Source: Candidatus Gastranaerophilales bacterium (GTDB lineage Bacteria > Cyanobacteriota > Vampirovibrionia > Gastranaerophilales > Gastranaerophilaceae). From it: a DNA stretch of 37,791 nt. The stretch spans positions 1 through 37,791 of the forward strand of contig JAEEXX010000005.1 in NCBI GenBank assembly GCA_016287985.1, given 5' to 3'. Below, one piece after another: positions 24,487-35,945 of this stretch. The translations under genes and the position numbers were made by a program. The notes below the pieces were generated by a model. The model was not told the DNA's origin. It ran no database searches and was given only the letters and a program-made list of their open reading frames with translations. Within the stretch, counting starts at the first letter, position 1; the number at the start of each line of letters is the position of its first letter.

Positions 24487-24918
24487 ATGTTAAAAATCAG
24501 ATTAAAAAGATTAGGTGCAAAGAAAGCTCCTACATACAGAGTTATCGTAATTAATTCAACTACAAAACGTGAAGGCAGACCTATTGAAGAATTGGGTTAT
24601 TACAATCCAAAAACTAAAGATATGAAACTCAACAAAGAAAGCGCTGAAGCTTGGATTAAAAAAGGTGCTCAGCCTACAGATACTGTAAAATACTTAATTG
24701 CTAACTGTAATGCTGACGGTTCTTTGAATTATAAAAAGAAAGAAACGGTAAAATTGTCAAAGAAAGCACTTGCAAAAAAAGCGGCTGAGGAAGAAGCTAA
24801 GGCAGCTGAAGCTGCAAAAGCAGCAGAAGAAGCAAAGGCTGCTGAAGAAGCTGCTAAAACCGAAGCAGAAGTTCCTGCGGAAGAAGCTAAATCTGAAGAA
24901 AAAGCTCCGGAAGCGTAG
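24487..24918 (+). CDS. rpsP: 30S ribosomal protein S16 with Ala/Glu/Lys-rich C-terminal extension
   Basis: 143 aa. Residues 1-80 are standard S16 ([55 protein letters not shown]). The remaining roughly 60 residues are a low-complexity Ala/Glu/Lys tail, mostly [11 protein letters not shown]-like repeats, probably a long charged helix; classic S16 stops at 80-90 aa. AAGAAGG lies upstream of the ATG. The usual neighbours rimM and trmD are absent; a small ORF and ahcY follow after a terminator. Confidence 0.97.
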   Translation: MLKIRLKRLGAKKAPTYRVIVINSTTKREGRPIEELGYYNPKTKDMKLNKESAEAWIKKGAQPTDTVKYLIANCNADGSLNYKKKETVKLSKKALAKKAAEEEAKAAEAAKAAEEAKAAEEAAKTEAEVPAEEAKSEEKAPEA

Positions 24919-24939
24919 AACTAATAGAATATACTTCAA

Positions 24940-24968
24940 AAATAGTACGGTTAAATGCCGTACTATTT
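24940..24968 (+). terminator. rpsP terminator
   Basis: AAATAGTACGG (24940-24950) pairs with CCGTACTATTT (24958-24968) across a 7-nt loop, then TTGTTT. Confidence 0.75.
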
Positions 24969-24974
24969 TGTTTA

Positions 24975-24983
24975 TGCTATGAT
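24975..24983 (+). promoter_or_regulatory. Extended -10 box of a predicted leaderless mRNA (58-aa ORF-ahcY-lysS)
   Basis: TGC-TATGAT ends 7 nt before the ATG at 24991. It sits immediately after the rpsP terminator hairpin. Confidence 0.5.
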
Positions 24984-24990
24984 TTCTTAT

Positions 24991-26429
<1,439 letters not shown>

Positions 26430-26451
26430 ATAAAAGAGGATTATAGAACTT

Positions 26452-27984
26452 ATGACAGAACAATTAAAAGAGCCGGTATCGGCTAAAGAAACTATAAGGC
26501 AAACGAGAATTCAAAAGCTTGCAGAACTTGCAGATAAGGGGATAAATCCGTATCCTTACGTATTTGACAGAAATGCTAATGCCGCAGACTTGCAGGAAAA
26601 ATACAAAGACTTGCCTGCGGGCGAAGAAACTCAAGACAGTTATTCTGTTGCAGGAAGAGTAATGGCGATAAGAAATACAGGCATGTTTATAGATTTGATG
26701 GATACAACAGGTAAAATTCAAATTTTCTCACACAAAGATAATATGCCTGAAGAAATGTTTAAAACGCTCAAGCTTATTGATATTGGTGACATAATTGGTT
26801 TTCATGGAACAATAAGAAGAACTCCGAGAGGTGAATTGTCCATTAAAGCAAAAGATTTCAAAGTGCTTTCAAAATCGCTTCTTCCTTTACCAAACAAACA
26901 AATAAGCGAAGAAAAACTTGAGCAGCTAAAATCTTATCACAATATGTCTGATACAGAAACAAAGTATCGTCAAAGATATTTGGACTTGATTGTGAATGAA
27001 TCTACGAGAGATACTTTAAGGAAACGAAGTTTAATTGTACAAAAGATTCGTGAATACTTATTTAAACAAGGTTTTATTGAGGTTGAAACCCCTATGCTTC
27101 ACACTCAGGCATCAGGTGCTAATGCGAAACCGTTTATAACTCATCATAATGCTCTTGATATGGATTTAACACTCAGGATCGCACCTGAACTACACCTGAA
27201 AAGGCTTATGGTTGGCGGTTTGAATGATAAGATTTTTGAACTTTCAAGATGCTTCAGAAATGAAGGTATTGATACTCGCCACAATCCTGAGTTTACTATG
27301 ATTGAGCTTTACCAGTCTTTTGTTGATTATAATGAAATGATGGCATTAACTGAAAATATGGTTGCTTATGTCGCACAAGAAGTTTTAGGTACAACAAAAG
27401 TTCAGTATGGGGATAATTTAATAGACCTAACTCCTCCGTGGGATAGAAAGACAATGTTAGGTGCAATAAAGGAATATACAGGAGTTGACTTCGGCGAAAT
27501 TTTTACTGTTAATGAAGCGTATGAAAAAGCCAAGGAACTTCATGCGGAAGTTGACGAACAAATGAACTGGGGACAAATTGTCGAGGCTGTATTTGAGGCA
27601 AAAGTTGAGCCAACATTGATTCAGCCCGTTCATATTTTAGATTATCCGAGAGAGATTTCTCCGCTCGCAAAAGTTCACAGAAATAATGAAAGACTTACCG
27701 AACGCTTTGAAACTCGTGTTAATGGGTGGGAAATCGCTAATGCATTTTCTGAACTTACTGATCCAATTGACCAGCGCCATAGATTTGAAGCACAAGCTTT
27801 GGCAAAGGCAAACGGAGATGAAGAAGCAATGGAGATTGATGAAGATTACATCAATGCACTTGAATATGGACTCGCGCCAACCGGCGGAATGGGGATGGGA
27901 ATAGACAGACTCGTAATGCTTTTAACAAACTCACCAACCATCAGGGATGTAATAGCATTCCCTACATTGAAAAAAGTTGATTAG
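26452..27984 (+). CDS. lysS: Lysyl-tRNA synthetase, class II
   Basis: 510 aa, usual length. N-terminal OB-fold anticodon domain (about residues 60-155; VAGRVMAIRNTGMFIDL). Motif 1 lies in GFIEVETPMLH, motif 2 in FELSRCFRNEGIDTRHNPEF, motif 3 in GGMGMGIDRLVMLL. Lys recognition segments such as PEFTMIELYQSFVDYNEMM are present. Charges tRNA-Lys in the cytosol. GAGGAT lies upstream of the ATG. It probably shares a transcript with ahcY and ends at a strong terminator. Confidence 0.98.
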   Translation: MTEQLKEPVSAKETIRQTRIQKLAELADKGINPYPYVFDRNANAADLQEKYKDLPAGEETQDSYSVAGRVMAIRNTGMFIDLMDTTGKIQIFSHKDNMPEEMFKTLKLIDIGDIIGFHGTIRRTPRGELSIKAKDFKVLSKSLLPLPNKQISEEKLEQLKSYHNMSDTETKYRQRYLDLIVNESTRDTLRKRSLIVQKIREYLFKQGFIEVETPMLHTQASGANAKPFITHHNALDMDLTLRIAPELHLKRLMVGGLNDKIFELSRCFRNEGIDTRHNPEFTMIELYQSFVDYNEMMALTENMVAYVAQEVLGTTKVQYGDNLIDLTPPWDRKTMLGAIKEYTGVDFGEIFTVNEAYEKAKELHAEVDEQMNWGQIVEAVFEAKVEPTLIQPVHILDYPREISPLAKVHRNNERLTERFETRVNGWEIANAFSELTDPIDQRHRFEAQALAKANGDEEAMEIDEDYINALEYGLAPTGGMGMGIDRLVMLLTNSPTIRDVIAFPTLKKVD

Positions 27985-28039
27985 TTATAAGAGAAAATAA
28001 TAACGAGCATGCGCGGTACAATTCTTTGCGCAAAACATG

Positions 28040-28070
28040 AAAAAGAGTCCTTTTAGAAGGACTCTTTTTT
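28040..28070 (+). terminator. Terminator of the ahcY-lysS unit
   Basis: AAAAAGAGTCCT pairs with AGGACTCTTTTT across a short TTTAGA-type loop, ending in six T. Confidence 0.9.
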
Positions 28071-28140
28071 GTATCTGACTTAAATTTTTACAGTTTGATT
28101 TAAAATTACTCGCATCATTGTTAAAATTAGGTCAGTTGTG

Positions 28141-28995
28141 TTAAGAGTTATTTTTTATTGCTACTCCTGTGGATATAAAATTTAAACCATTAATGAAAAT
28201 GAAGTTATTATTTAAATCAGAACTTTCAAGGTTTTGAAGTACAAAATAAGTTGAACCGGAGCCGGACATAACTGCTTGCGGATATTTTTGTTTAATTAAC
28301 TGTAATTCTTGATAATCATCAAAAACAGCATATTCCAAGTCATTATACAAATATTGTTCTATCGAAGTTTTGTTATTTATTGCATCAACCATTTTTTCTG
28401 TCATCTTATTTTGAGGTTTAAAGCTTTTTGTCGAGTATTTTGTATAAGCTTCTTTAGCAGAAATCCCCAGTTGTTTTGGTTTAATTAAAGTTACATCACT
28501 TTGTATACTTGGGAGTTTTTGGGTAATTTCACCTCTTGAAGTTGCCAAAAGACATCCTCCGTCCAGGCAGACATTTAGGTCAGAGCCTAATTCGGCACAA
28601 AGTCGCTCGAGTTGCTTATGCGTAAATATTTTAAATAATTGATTTAATCCAAATAATGTTCCTGCTGCATCAGAGCTCCCGCCTGCCAAACCTGCCGCTA
28701 TGGGGATATTTTTTTCAATATTTATAACAATTTCCGTATTTTTTATATCAGCTTTTGTTAAAAATAAATCAGCCGCTTTGTATACCAAATTTCTTTCGTC
28801 ATAAGGAATTTCATCGGAATTGCCGGTTAATAAAATTTTATTTTCAAAAGCATGCTCTATTGAAATGTCAAGATAATCATAAAGACTTATTGTTTGCATA
28901 ATACTTTTGATGTTATGAAAGCCGTCATTGCGTTTATTAACGACTTCCAACGTTAAGTTTATTTTTGCCGGACATTGAATCTTTATATTTTTCAT
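28141..28995 (-). CDS. ispE: 4-diphosphocytidyl-2-C-methyl-D-erythritol kinase
   Basis: 284 aa, usual length. GHMP kinase motifs: PAKINLTLEVVNKRNDGFHN at the N-terminus, the ATP loop PIAAGLAGGSSDAAG (about residues 95-109), and the C-terminal MSGSGSTYF. Phosphorylates CDP-ME in the MEP isoprenoid pathway, cytosolic. No SD sequence lies before the ATG; instead TGG-TATAAT ends 6 nt upstream, so the mRNA is probably leaderless. Confidence 0.97.
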   Translation of the reverse strand: MKNIKIQCPAKINLTLEVVNKRNDGFHNIKSIMQTISLYDYLDISIEHAFENKILLTGNSDEIPYDERNLVYKAADLFLTKADIKNTEIVINIEKNIPIAAGLAGGSSDAAGTLFGLNQLFKIFTHKQLERLCAELGSDLNVCLDGGCLLATSRGEITQKLPSIQSDVTLIKPKQLGISAKEAYTKYSTKSFKPQNKMTEKMVDAINNKTSIEQYLYNDLEYAVFDDYQELQLIKQKYPQAVMSGSGSTYFVLQNLESSDLNNNFIFINGLNFISTGVAIKNNS

Positions 28996-29001
28996 AAATA
29001 A

Positions 29002-29010
29002 ATTATACCA
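29002..29010 (-). promoter_or_regulatory. Extended -10 box of a predicted leaderless mRNA (ispE)
   Basis: Minus strand TGG-TATAAT, a perfect hexamer, ends 6 nt before the ATG at 28995. Confidence 0.6.
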
Positions 29011-29032
29011 AAGAATTACTACTTGAGTATAT

Positions 29033-29187
29033 TATGCACACATGTGACGGATGTTACAATATAAATGTAAGTCGGGGACAGCTAGTGTATCGTCGTATTC
29101 GACTCTAAAAAATATATAGCATTATGCTTGTAATCGGCTTACGCTTTTTTATAAGGAAGAGGCGCTCTGAAGTTAGAGCGCCTTTTA
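29033..29187 (+). ncRNA. Candidate small RNA between ispE and the beta-rich gene
   Basis: TTGAGT (29033-29038), 16 nt, TACAAT (29055-29060) form a plus-strand promoter with no ORF after it. The predicted RNA starts near 29067. GUAAGUCG pairs with CGGCUUAC (8 bp with one G-U pair) and is followed by GCTTTTTTAT. Inside are small hairpins (GUCG-UAUU-CGAC, AGCA-UUA-UGCU). A second, stronger terminator lies at 29161-29187. No known RNA family is recognised. Confidence 0.45.
29161..29187 (+). terminator. Plus-strand terminator with no upstream coding gene
   Basis: GGCGCTCT pairs with AGAGCGCC around GAAGTT, then TTTTA. On the minus strand no T run follows, so it is oriented for a plus-strand transcript. 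Confidence 0.75.
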
Positions 29188-29206
29188 ATAATGCTATCTT
29201 ACATCA

Positions 29207-29737
29207 TTAAAAAATTTTTATTTTTATTCCTGAATTCCACATCCAGTCTTTGCCGAAATTGTATTGAATTTCGGTAAACCAATCTGCATTTTTGCCGATT
29301 TTACCTTCAATTCCTGTCCATGCACCGGCAGTAAATGATATTTCTTGTGTTTCTATATTCTTTTTTGCAGTTCCGTGCAATGCTGTATAACCGTTCATGT
29401 GCTCTGTTATCGGATAGCTTACGCTGATAGCACTACGTCCCTGAATGTTATCTCCGATTTTTCTTCCTCTCAAATAAATGCTTGTGTTATCAGTTAACCG
29501 CTGGTTATATTTTGTCTCAAGTGCAAAATTCCTTGTAGTCTGCGGGATTTCGTTTTCAGGAAATTCAGTCTTAACTTGTTCACCAATATCGACACTAAGT
29601 GTTCCTCCTTTCAACACTGGAATTTTTACCGCACCACGCACAGTATAGAGGGTCTCCAGACTTCTATCGGATGACAGGTAGTTTGTGACAGTGGCAGAAG
29701 CACTCGGTTGCAGTGATTTAATGGCAGGTAGTCCCAT
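29207..29737 (-). CDS. Beta-strand-rich protein, barrel-like
   Basis: 176 aa; GGGG lies 5 nt before the ATG at 29737. From residue about 28 the sequence alternates hydrophobic and polar residues in strand-sized blocks (LYTVRGAVKIPVLKGGTLSV, NFALETKYNQRLTDNTSIYL), ending in WFTEIQYNFGKDWMWNSGIK-like strands and a terminal Phe. This is the look of an outer membrane beta-barrel, but no signal peptide is present and the start is well supported, so it may be an unusual cargo or a cytosolic beta protein. No family is recognised. It carries copy 3 of the shared promoter-like motif, divergent from gyrB. Confidence 0.65.
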   Translation of the reverse strand: MGLPAIKSLQPSASATVTNYLSSDRSLETLYTVRGAVKIPVLKGGTLSVDIGEQVKTEFPENEIPQTTRNFALETKYNQRLTDNTSIYLRGRKIGDNIQGRSAISVSYPITEHMNGYTALHGTAKKNIETQEISFTAGAWTGIEGKIGKNADWFTEIQYNFGKDWMWNSGIKIKIF

Positions 29738-29767
29738 ATTTTCCCCGTAGATTGTCTTTCTATATAT

Positions 29768-29795
29768 ATAAAGTATTTTTGTTATAAAAAATTGC
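29768..29795 (-). promoter_or_regulatory. Shared promoter-like motif, copy 3
   Basis: Minus strand: GCAATTTTTT, ATAACAAAAAT (11 nt), ACTTTAT followed by ATATATA. Ends 31 nt before the ATG at 29737. Confidence 0.6.
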
Positions 29796-29833
29796 CTGAT
29801 AATATTAACACTTTTAAAAAAATTTTGTTTTTA

Positions 29834-29842
29834 TGATAAAAT
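29834..29842 (+). promoter_or_regulatory. gyrB -10 region
   Basis: Extended -10 TGA-TAAAAT, 48 nt before the gyrB ATG, with a poor -35. Confidence 0.4.
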
Positions 29843-29868
29843 GTATGTAGGATTTGGGTGTAAATTAA

Positions 29869-32322
<2,454 letters not shown>

Positions 32323-32360
32323 CAGATAATAATGTAAGGGATAAAGTGGAAAAGGAGTAA

Positions 32361-32798
32361 ATGTGTATTATGAAAATAGTTCCAGTCAACAATATTCAGA
32401 CCCAGTTTGGAGCAAGACTACCTAAAAGTCAACTTGGTATGATAAAAGAGGCCGCTCAGCGGCATAAAGACAACACCGGAGTTTCAAAAGTGTATACTAT
32501 ACTTCAAGAACTGGATAAAATGGGCGGAACAAATGCCGAGTTAAAAAAATTCCCGTTGGGAATTCGGATATATGATCAATCCGGATATCTTAAGAAGGTT
32601 GATCCGCAGATTTGTCAGTTGAGGATAGATGGTAAGTTAGTAAAAGAAGGCGACACCATTTTTGAAACTTTGTACGAAGCAGTTTTTTCTGCAACAAAAG
32701 GTGGGAAAAAGGTAAAGGCTGCTGAATTGGATTTCAATACGCTATGTGAGAAAAATGCTGACAAAACAATGGATGATGTTGAAAAATTTTTAAGATAA
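32361..32798 (+). CDS. Small lineage-type protein (N-x-x-x-QFGA start)
   Basis: 145 aa as given, 142 aa if the second ATG (32370) is used. GGAG is 3 nt from the first ATG and 12 nt from the second, so the start is uncertain. The N-terminus (MKIVPVNNIQTQFGARLPKS) is of a type seen at the start of many proteins I associate with Gastranaerophilales. The rest is a mixed alpha/beta domain with IRIYDQSGYLKKVDPQICQL and a Lys-rich end. No signal peptide. It lies 38 nt after gyrB and may be transcribed with it. Function unknown. Its 3' end overlaps the convergent 85-aa gene by 9 nt. Confidence 0.65.
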   Translation: MCIMKIVPVNNIQTQFGARLPKSQLGMIKEAAQRHKDNTGVSKVYTILQELDKMGGTNAELKKFPLGIRIYDQSGYLKKVDPQICQLRIDGKLVKEGDTIFETLYEAVFSATKGGKKVKAAELDFNTLCEKNADKTMDDVEKFLR

Positions 32799-33047
32799 TC
32801 CTGAAAGATTTTTGTTATTTTTGTACCATTCTTCTACTTTCAGGGTGTACTCTGTCTTTAAGTCGTTAATGTGATTAAGTGTGTGTTTTAGCAAAAATAG
32901 CATATCTCTTATTTTTATTGCTTGTTTTCTTGTTTCGGGCGTATAGATACTCCATTCATCATATATATTATTATCCAATATATTCACCAAATTTGTCATT
33001 GCACCTAACGGGCGTTCAACAGAAGCTAAAAAGTCTTCAAGAAGCAT
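32790..33047 (-). CDS. 85-aa helical protein of unknown function
   Basis: AGGAG lies about 8 nt before the ATG at 33047. The product looks like a helical bundle of two or three helices (LLEDFLASVERPLGAMTNLV, IKIRDMLFLLKHTLNHINDL) and is rich in Leu, Asn and Lys. No signal peptide, and no membrane helix clear enough to call. No family is recognised. It overlaps the 3' end of the convergent gene (32361-32798) by 9 nt. Confidence 0.6.
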   Translation of the reverse strand: MLLEDFLASVERPLGAMTNLVNILDNNIYDEWSIYTPETRKQAIKIRDMLFLLKHTLNHINDLKTEYTLKVEEWYKNNKNLSGLS

Positions 33048-33154
33048 TTTTTCTCCTATATATTTTCCTCTATTTTAATTTTTGATTCTAATTCATAACC
33101 ATTATAATGTAAATTGGAAAATATATCAATATTTTTATCTTTAATAAAAAGTGT

Positions 33155-33182
33155 AAAAAGCGAGTGCCAAAAAGACACTCGC
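33155..33182 (-). terminator. pgk terminator
   Basis: Minus strand GCGAGTG pairs with CACTCGC around a T-rich 9-nt loop, followed by TTTTTA. Confidence 0.85.
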
Positions 33183-33206
33183 ATATTTTTAGTATTGTTT
33201 TCGCTG

Positions 33207-34418
33207 TTAAATTTTTACAAGTGACTTGTCATCTAATGCTGCAACACCGGGAAGGATTTTCCCTTCGATAAATTCTAAAGAAGCGCCGCCACCTGTAGAA
33301 ACGTGAGTGAAGTCTTCTGCTTTACAGAATTTCTTAGCTGCAGAAACTGAATCGCCACCACCAATTACAGAAGTTGCACCATTCTTTGTAGCTTCTACGA
33401 TAGCCGCAAGAACAGCCTTAGTTCCTTCAGCAAACTTAGGATTTTCAAACGCACCGACAGGGCCGTTCATCAATATGGTCTTAGAAGATTTAAGAACTTC
33501 TGCAAATGCTTTTCTTGATTCTTCACCCGCATCAACCCCTTCAAATCCGTCAGGAATTTCGTCAATCTTAACGAATTTGTTTGTTCCGTTTCCTGAGAAA
33601 TCGTCAGTTACAAGAACATCCGTTGCCATAACAAGTTTTACGCCCTTTTCTTGCGCTTTTTTAACTATTGAATTGGCAACTTCAAGCTGGTCATCTTCAC
33701 AAATAGAGTTCCCTATATGTCCGCCTCTTGCTTTAACGAACGTATATGCCATTCCGCCACCTATAATCATATTGTCTACTTTATCAAGCAAGTTTTCTAA
33801 AACACCGATTTTGGAAGAAACTTTAGCTCCGCCGACAACAGCCGTAAACGGTCTTGTCGGATTATCAAGAGCTTGTGATAAGCATCTGATTTCTTTTTCC
33901 ATCAACAAACCGGAAACCGCAGGTTTAAGGATTTTTGCCAATTTAGCTGTGGACGTGTGGTTTCTGTGAGCTGCTCCGAAAGCATCATTAACATAGAAAT
34001 CGCCATATTGAGCCAGTTCTTTCGCAAAAGTCATATCGTCATCTTTAGCTTCTTCAGCTTTGTAATAACGGATGTTTTCAAGTAAAGCTATCTGGCCGTC
34101 TTTAAGGTTTTCTACGTAAGATGCCATTTCTTCAACAGACGGAATAAACATTATATCTTCACCGAAAACTTTAGCCATATACTTAGCAACAGGTGCAAGC
34201 GTGAACTCAGGATTTTTTTCTCCTTTTGGCCTGCCCAAGTGAGCCATAAGAATAATCTTTGCCCCCTTTTCCTTCAAGAAATTAACCGTAGGAACGATTG
34301 CTTGTATACGAGTATCATCCGTAACGTTTTTGTTTTCATCAAGAGGTACGTTGATATCTACACGAACCAAAGCTCTTTTACCCCTGATGTCGCCTAAATC
34401 TTTGATTGATTTTTTCAT
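33207..34418 (-). CDS. pgk: Phosphoglycerate kinase
   Basis: 403 aa, usual length. RVDINVPLDENKNVTDDTRI at the N-terminus holds the substrate loop; HLGRPKGE and NDAFGAAHRNHTST follow (3-phosphoglycerate side), then GGAKVSSKIGVLENLLDKVD, GGGMAYTFVKA, NGPVGAFENP and the nucleotide-side GGGDSVSAAKKF. Catalyses 1,3-bisphosphoglycerate + ADP to 3-phosphoglycerate + ATP in glycolysis. GGAAGAG lies before the ATG. It stands alone, without gapA or tpiA next to it, with its own promoter and terminator. Confidence 0.98.
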   Translation of the reverse strand: MKKSIKDLGDIRGKRALVRVDINVPLDENKNVTDDTRIQAIVPTVNFLKEKGAKIILMAHLGRPKGEKNPEFTLAPVAKYMAKVFGEDIMFIPSVEEMASYVENLKDGQIALLENIRYYKAEEAKDDDMTFAKELAQYGDFYVNDAFGAAHRNHTSTAKLAKILKPAVSGLLMEKEIRCLSQALDNPTRPFTAVVGGAKVSSKIGVLENLLDKVDNMIIGGGMAYTFVKARGGHIGNSICEDDQLEVANSIVKKAQEKGVKLVMATDVLVTDDFSGNGTNKFVKIDEIPDGFEGVDAGEESRKAFAEVLKSSKTILMNGPVGAFENPKFAEGTKAVLAAIVEATKNGATSVIGGGDSVSAAKKFCKAEDFTHVSTGGGASLEFIEGKILPGVAALDDKSLVKI

Positions 34419-34450
34419 AATAATCTCTTCCTTTCTTTTACGATAATTTC

Positions 34451-34459
34451 ATTATATCA
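34451..34459 (-). promoter_or_regulatory. pgk promoter, extended -10
   Basis: Minus strand TGA-TATAAT, 32 nt before the pgk ATG; upstream TTTAAA serves as a weak -35. Confidence 0.55.
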
Positions 34460-34492
34460 AAAAGAAAGTTTAAAAGAGATTAGCACATATAA

Positions 34493-34525
34493 AAAATAAA
34501 GACCGATATTTTCGGTCTTTATTTT
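34493..34525 (-). terminator. Terminator between pgk and the Pro/Ala-rich gene
   Basis: A 14-bp perfect stem (34493-34506 with 34512-34525) around a 5-nt T-rich loop. It is read by the minus-strand gene at 34618 before it reaches pgk. Confidence 0.7.
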
Positions 34526-34617
34526 AGAAAGGAACTTATATTTGGGTTAACTTTATGCAACCCTTATTACTGATTCAGAAAATTCCTGTGATTTAATAAA
34601 AGTTTTTATTGAGAACT

Positions 34618-35073
34618 TTATGCACCTGCTGGTTTTTCTGGTGTTTCTGCCGGAGCTGCAGGTGGTGTTGCTTCTGGTTTCGGCGCTTCAGCTGCCGGAG
34701 TTGCGCCTTCACCTGCTCCTTTTGCATTCTCTGCACCTTCTTTTGCAGCTTTTTCGCCTTTATTCCACAATTCTTCCCATCCTTTTTTCAATTTCTTGCC
34801 GAATGTTTTTTCTGCTTCTTCAGCACCTTCAAGGGCTTTTCCGCCTTTGTGTAAGCAAATACCGCCTACGACCAACGCTGCGGCAGCTAATACGCCTGCA
34901 ATAATTCCAACTGTTTTACCTGCTGACGATTTCTTTTCTTCAGATTCGAAACTGTCAGCATAAGGTGTTCTTTCGTAATCTGAGCCGCCTCTGTATGCGA
35001 TGTTGTTTGAAACTTTTTGTTCCGGTTGTGTTACTTCACTCGTAGCCACACTGTTGTTGATTGCATTTAACAT
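34618..35073 (-). CDS. Single-pass membrane protein with Pro/Ala-rich tail
   Basis: 151 aa from the ATG at 35073 (MLNAINNSVATSEVTQPEQK), supported by AAGGA 9 nt upstream; an in-frame ATG at 35106 is less likely. Residues about 20-50 are polar (NIAYRGGSDYERTPYADSFE). One hydrophobic helix (TVGIIAGVLAAAALVVGGIC, about 54-73) is followed by a Lys/Glu-rich amphipathic stretch (FGKKLKKGWEELWNKGEKAA) and a Pro/Ala/Glu tail. No cleavable signal; the helix is an internal anchor. Family unknown. It carries copy 4 of the shared promoter-like motif. Confidence 0.7.
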   Translation of the reverse strand: MLNAINNSVATSEVTQPEQKVSNNIAYRGGSDYERTPYADSFESEEKKSSAGKTVGIIAGVLAAAALVVGGICLHKGGKALEGAEEAEKTFGKKLKKGWEELWNKGEKAAKEGAENAKGAGEGATPAAEAPKPEATPPAAPAETPEKPAGA

Positions 35074-35107
35074 AATATAATTCCTTTCCTTTCCTACATC
35101 TATCATG

Positions 35108-35135
35108 ATAAAGTCATGTTTGAATCAAAAATTGC
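35108..35135 (-). promoter_or_regulatory. Shared promoter-like motif, copy 4
   Basis: Minus strand: GCAATTTTTG, ATTCAAACATG (11 nt), ACTTTAT followed by CATGATA. Ends 35 nt before the ATG at 35073. Confidence 0.6.
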
Positions 35136-35267
35136 TTAATTTTCGATTCAAATTTTACAAAACTTAACAATTCTGCAAAAATCATGTATGTTTATATCTT
35201 ACACTTTATTATGGTACAATGCTTTCAAATCGAATGTATTACATGCGAATAAATGGAGAAAGAGAAA

Positions 35268-35945
35268 ATGAAAAAAATATTTTTAACCGTATTGATATTG
35301 TTCAGTATTATTCAAATATCATTTGCCTCTCAAATTTCTTATGACAAAAGCAATTTTGCACCTGTTTATACTGTTATTGATGATGCTGCTTACGACATAC
35401 GATATTATTCATCTAACAATTTTACCGGTGGCAGGATTAATGGTTATAATGTACCGGTAGCTTATATGACAAAAGAAGCATTAAAAGCTCTGGCTATTGC
35501 GGCCAATGACTTGCGAAATCAAGGTTATAGATTGTTAATTTGGGATACTTACAGACCTCAAAAAGCAGTAGATAATTTCGTAGAGTGGATTAATGCCCCT
35601 GAAAATATTGGTGACAAGTCATTTTATCCGGATTTGAAAAAATCGGATTTATTAAAGGGAAATTATATTGCTGAAAAATCAGGACATACAAGAGGAAGTA
35701 CAGTCGATTTAACTTTAATCAAAAAAGACGGTTCCTATGTTGACATGGGTGGAACTTTTGATTTGTTCAGTGAAATTTCGCATCCTGATTATAAAAAACT
35801 AACAAAGACTCAGAAGCAGAATAGAAAAATATTATACGATGCTATGATTAAGGCGGGTTTTAAAGGAATTGATTCTGAATGGTGGCATTTTACTCTTAAT
35901 AATGAACCTTATCCGGATACATACTTTAATTTTGATGTTGAGTAA
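35268..35945 (+). CDS. Exported VanX-type D-alanyl-D-alanine dipeptidase
   Basis: 225 aa from the ATG at 35268, preceded by GGAG at 10 nt; the in-frame ATG at 35253 overlaps that site. A signal peptide starts the protein (MKKIFLTVLILFSIIQISFA). Peptidase M15D motifs: WDTYRP (about residue 90), SGHTRGSTVDLTL with zinc ligands His and Asp in the SxHxxGxxxD motif (about 142-152), and EWWHF with the catalytic Glu and third ligand His. Family members cleave D-Ala-D-Ala. With a signal peptide it probably recycles peptidoglycan dipeptide in the periplasm rather than giving vancomycin resistance; no vanH, vanA or vanRS genes are nearby. Its end overlaps the convergent phosphatase gene by 20 nt. Confidence 0.9.
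   Translation: MKKIFLTVLILFSIIQISFASQISYDKSNFAPVYTVIDDAAYDIRYYSSNNFTGGRINGYNVPVAYMTKEALKALAIAANDLRNQGYRLLIWDTYRPQKAVDNFVEWINAPENIGDKSFYPDLKKSDLLKGNYIAEKSGHTRGSTVDLTLIKKDGSYVDMGGTFDLFSEISHPDYKKLTKTQKQNRKILYDAMIKAGFKGIDSEWWHFTLNNEPYPDTYFNFDVE

Noticed and set aside
33307-33969. 220-aa plus-strand ORF
   Set aside because: Antisense shadow of pgk; the pgk frame has all family motifs.
35268-35945. Vancomycin resistance determinant
   Set aside because: The VanX-type enzyme has a signal peptide and lacks vanH, vanA and vanRS neighbours. Resistance needs a cytosolic enzyme with those partners.
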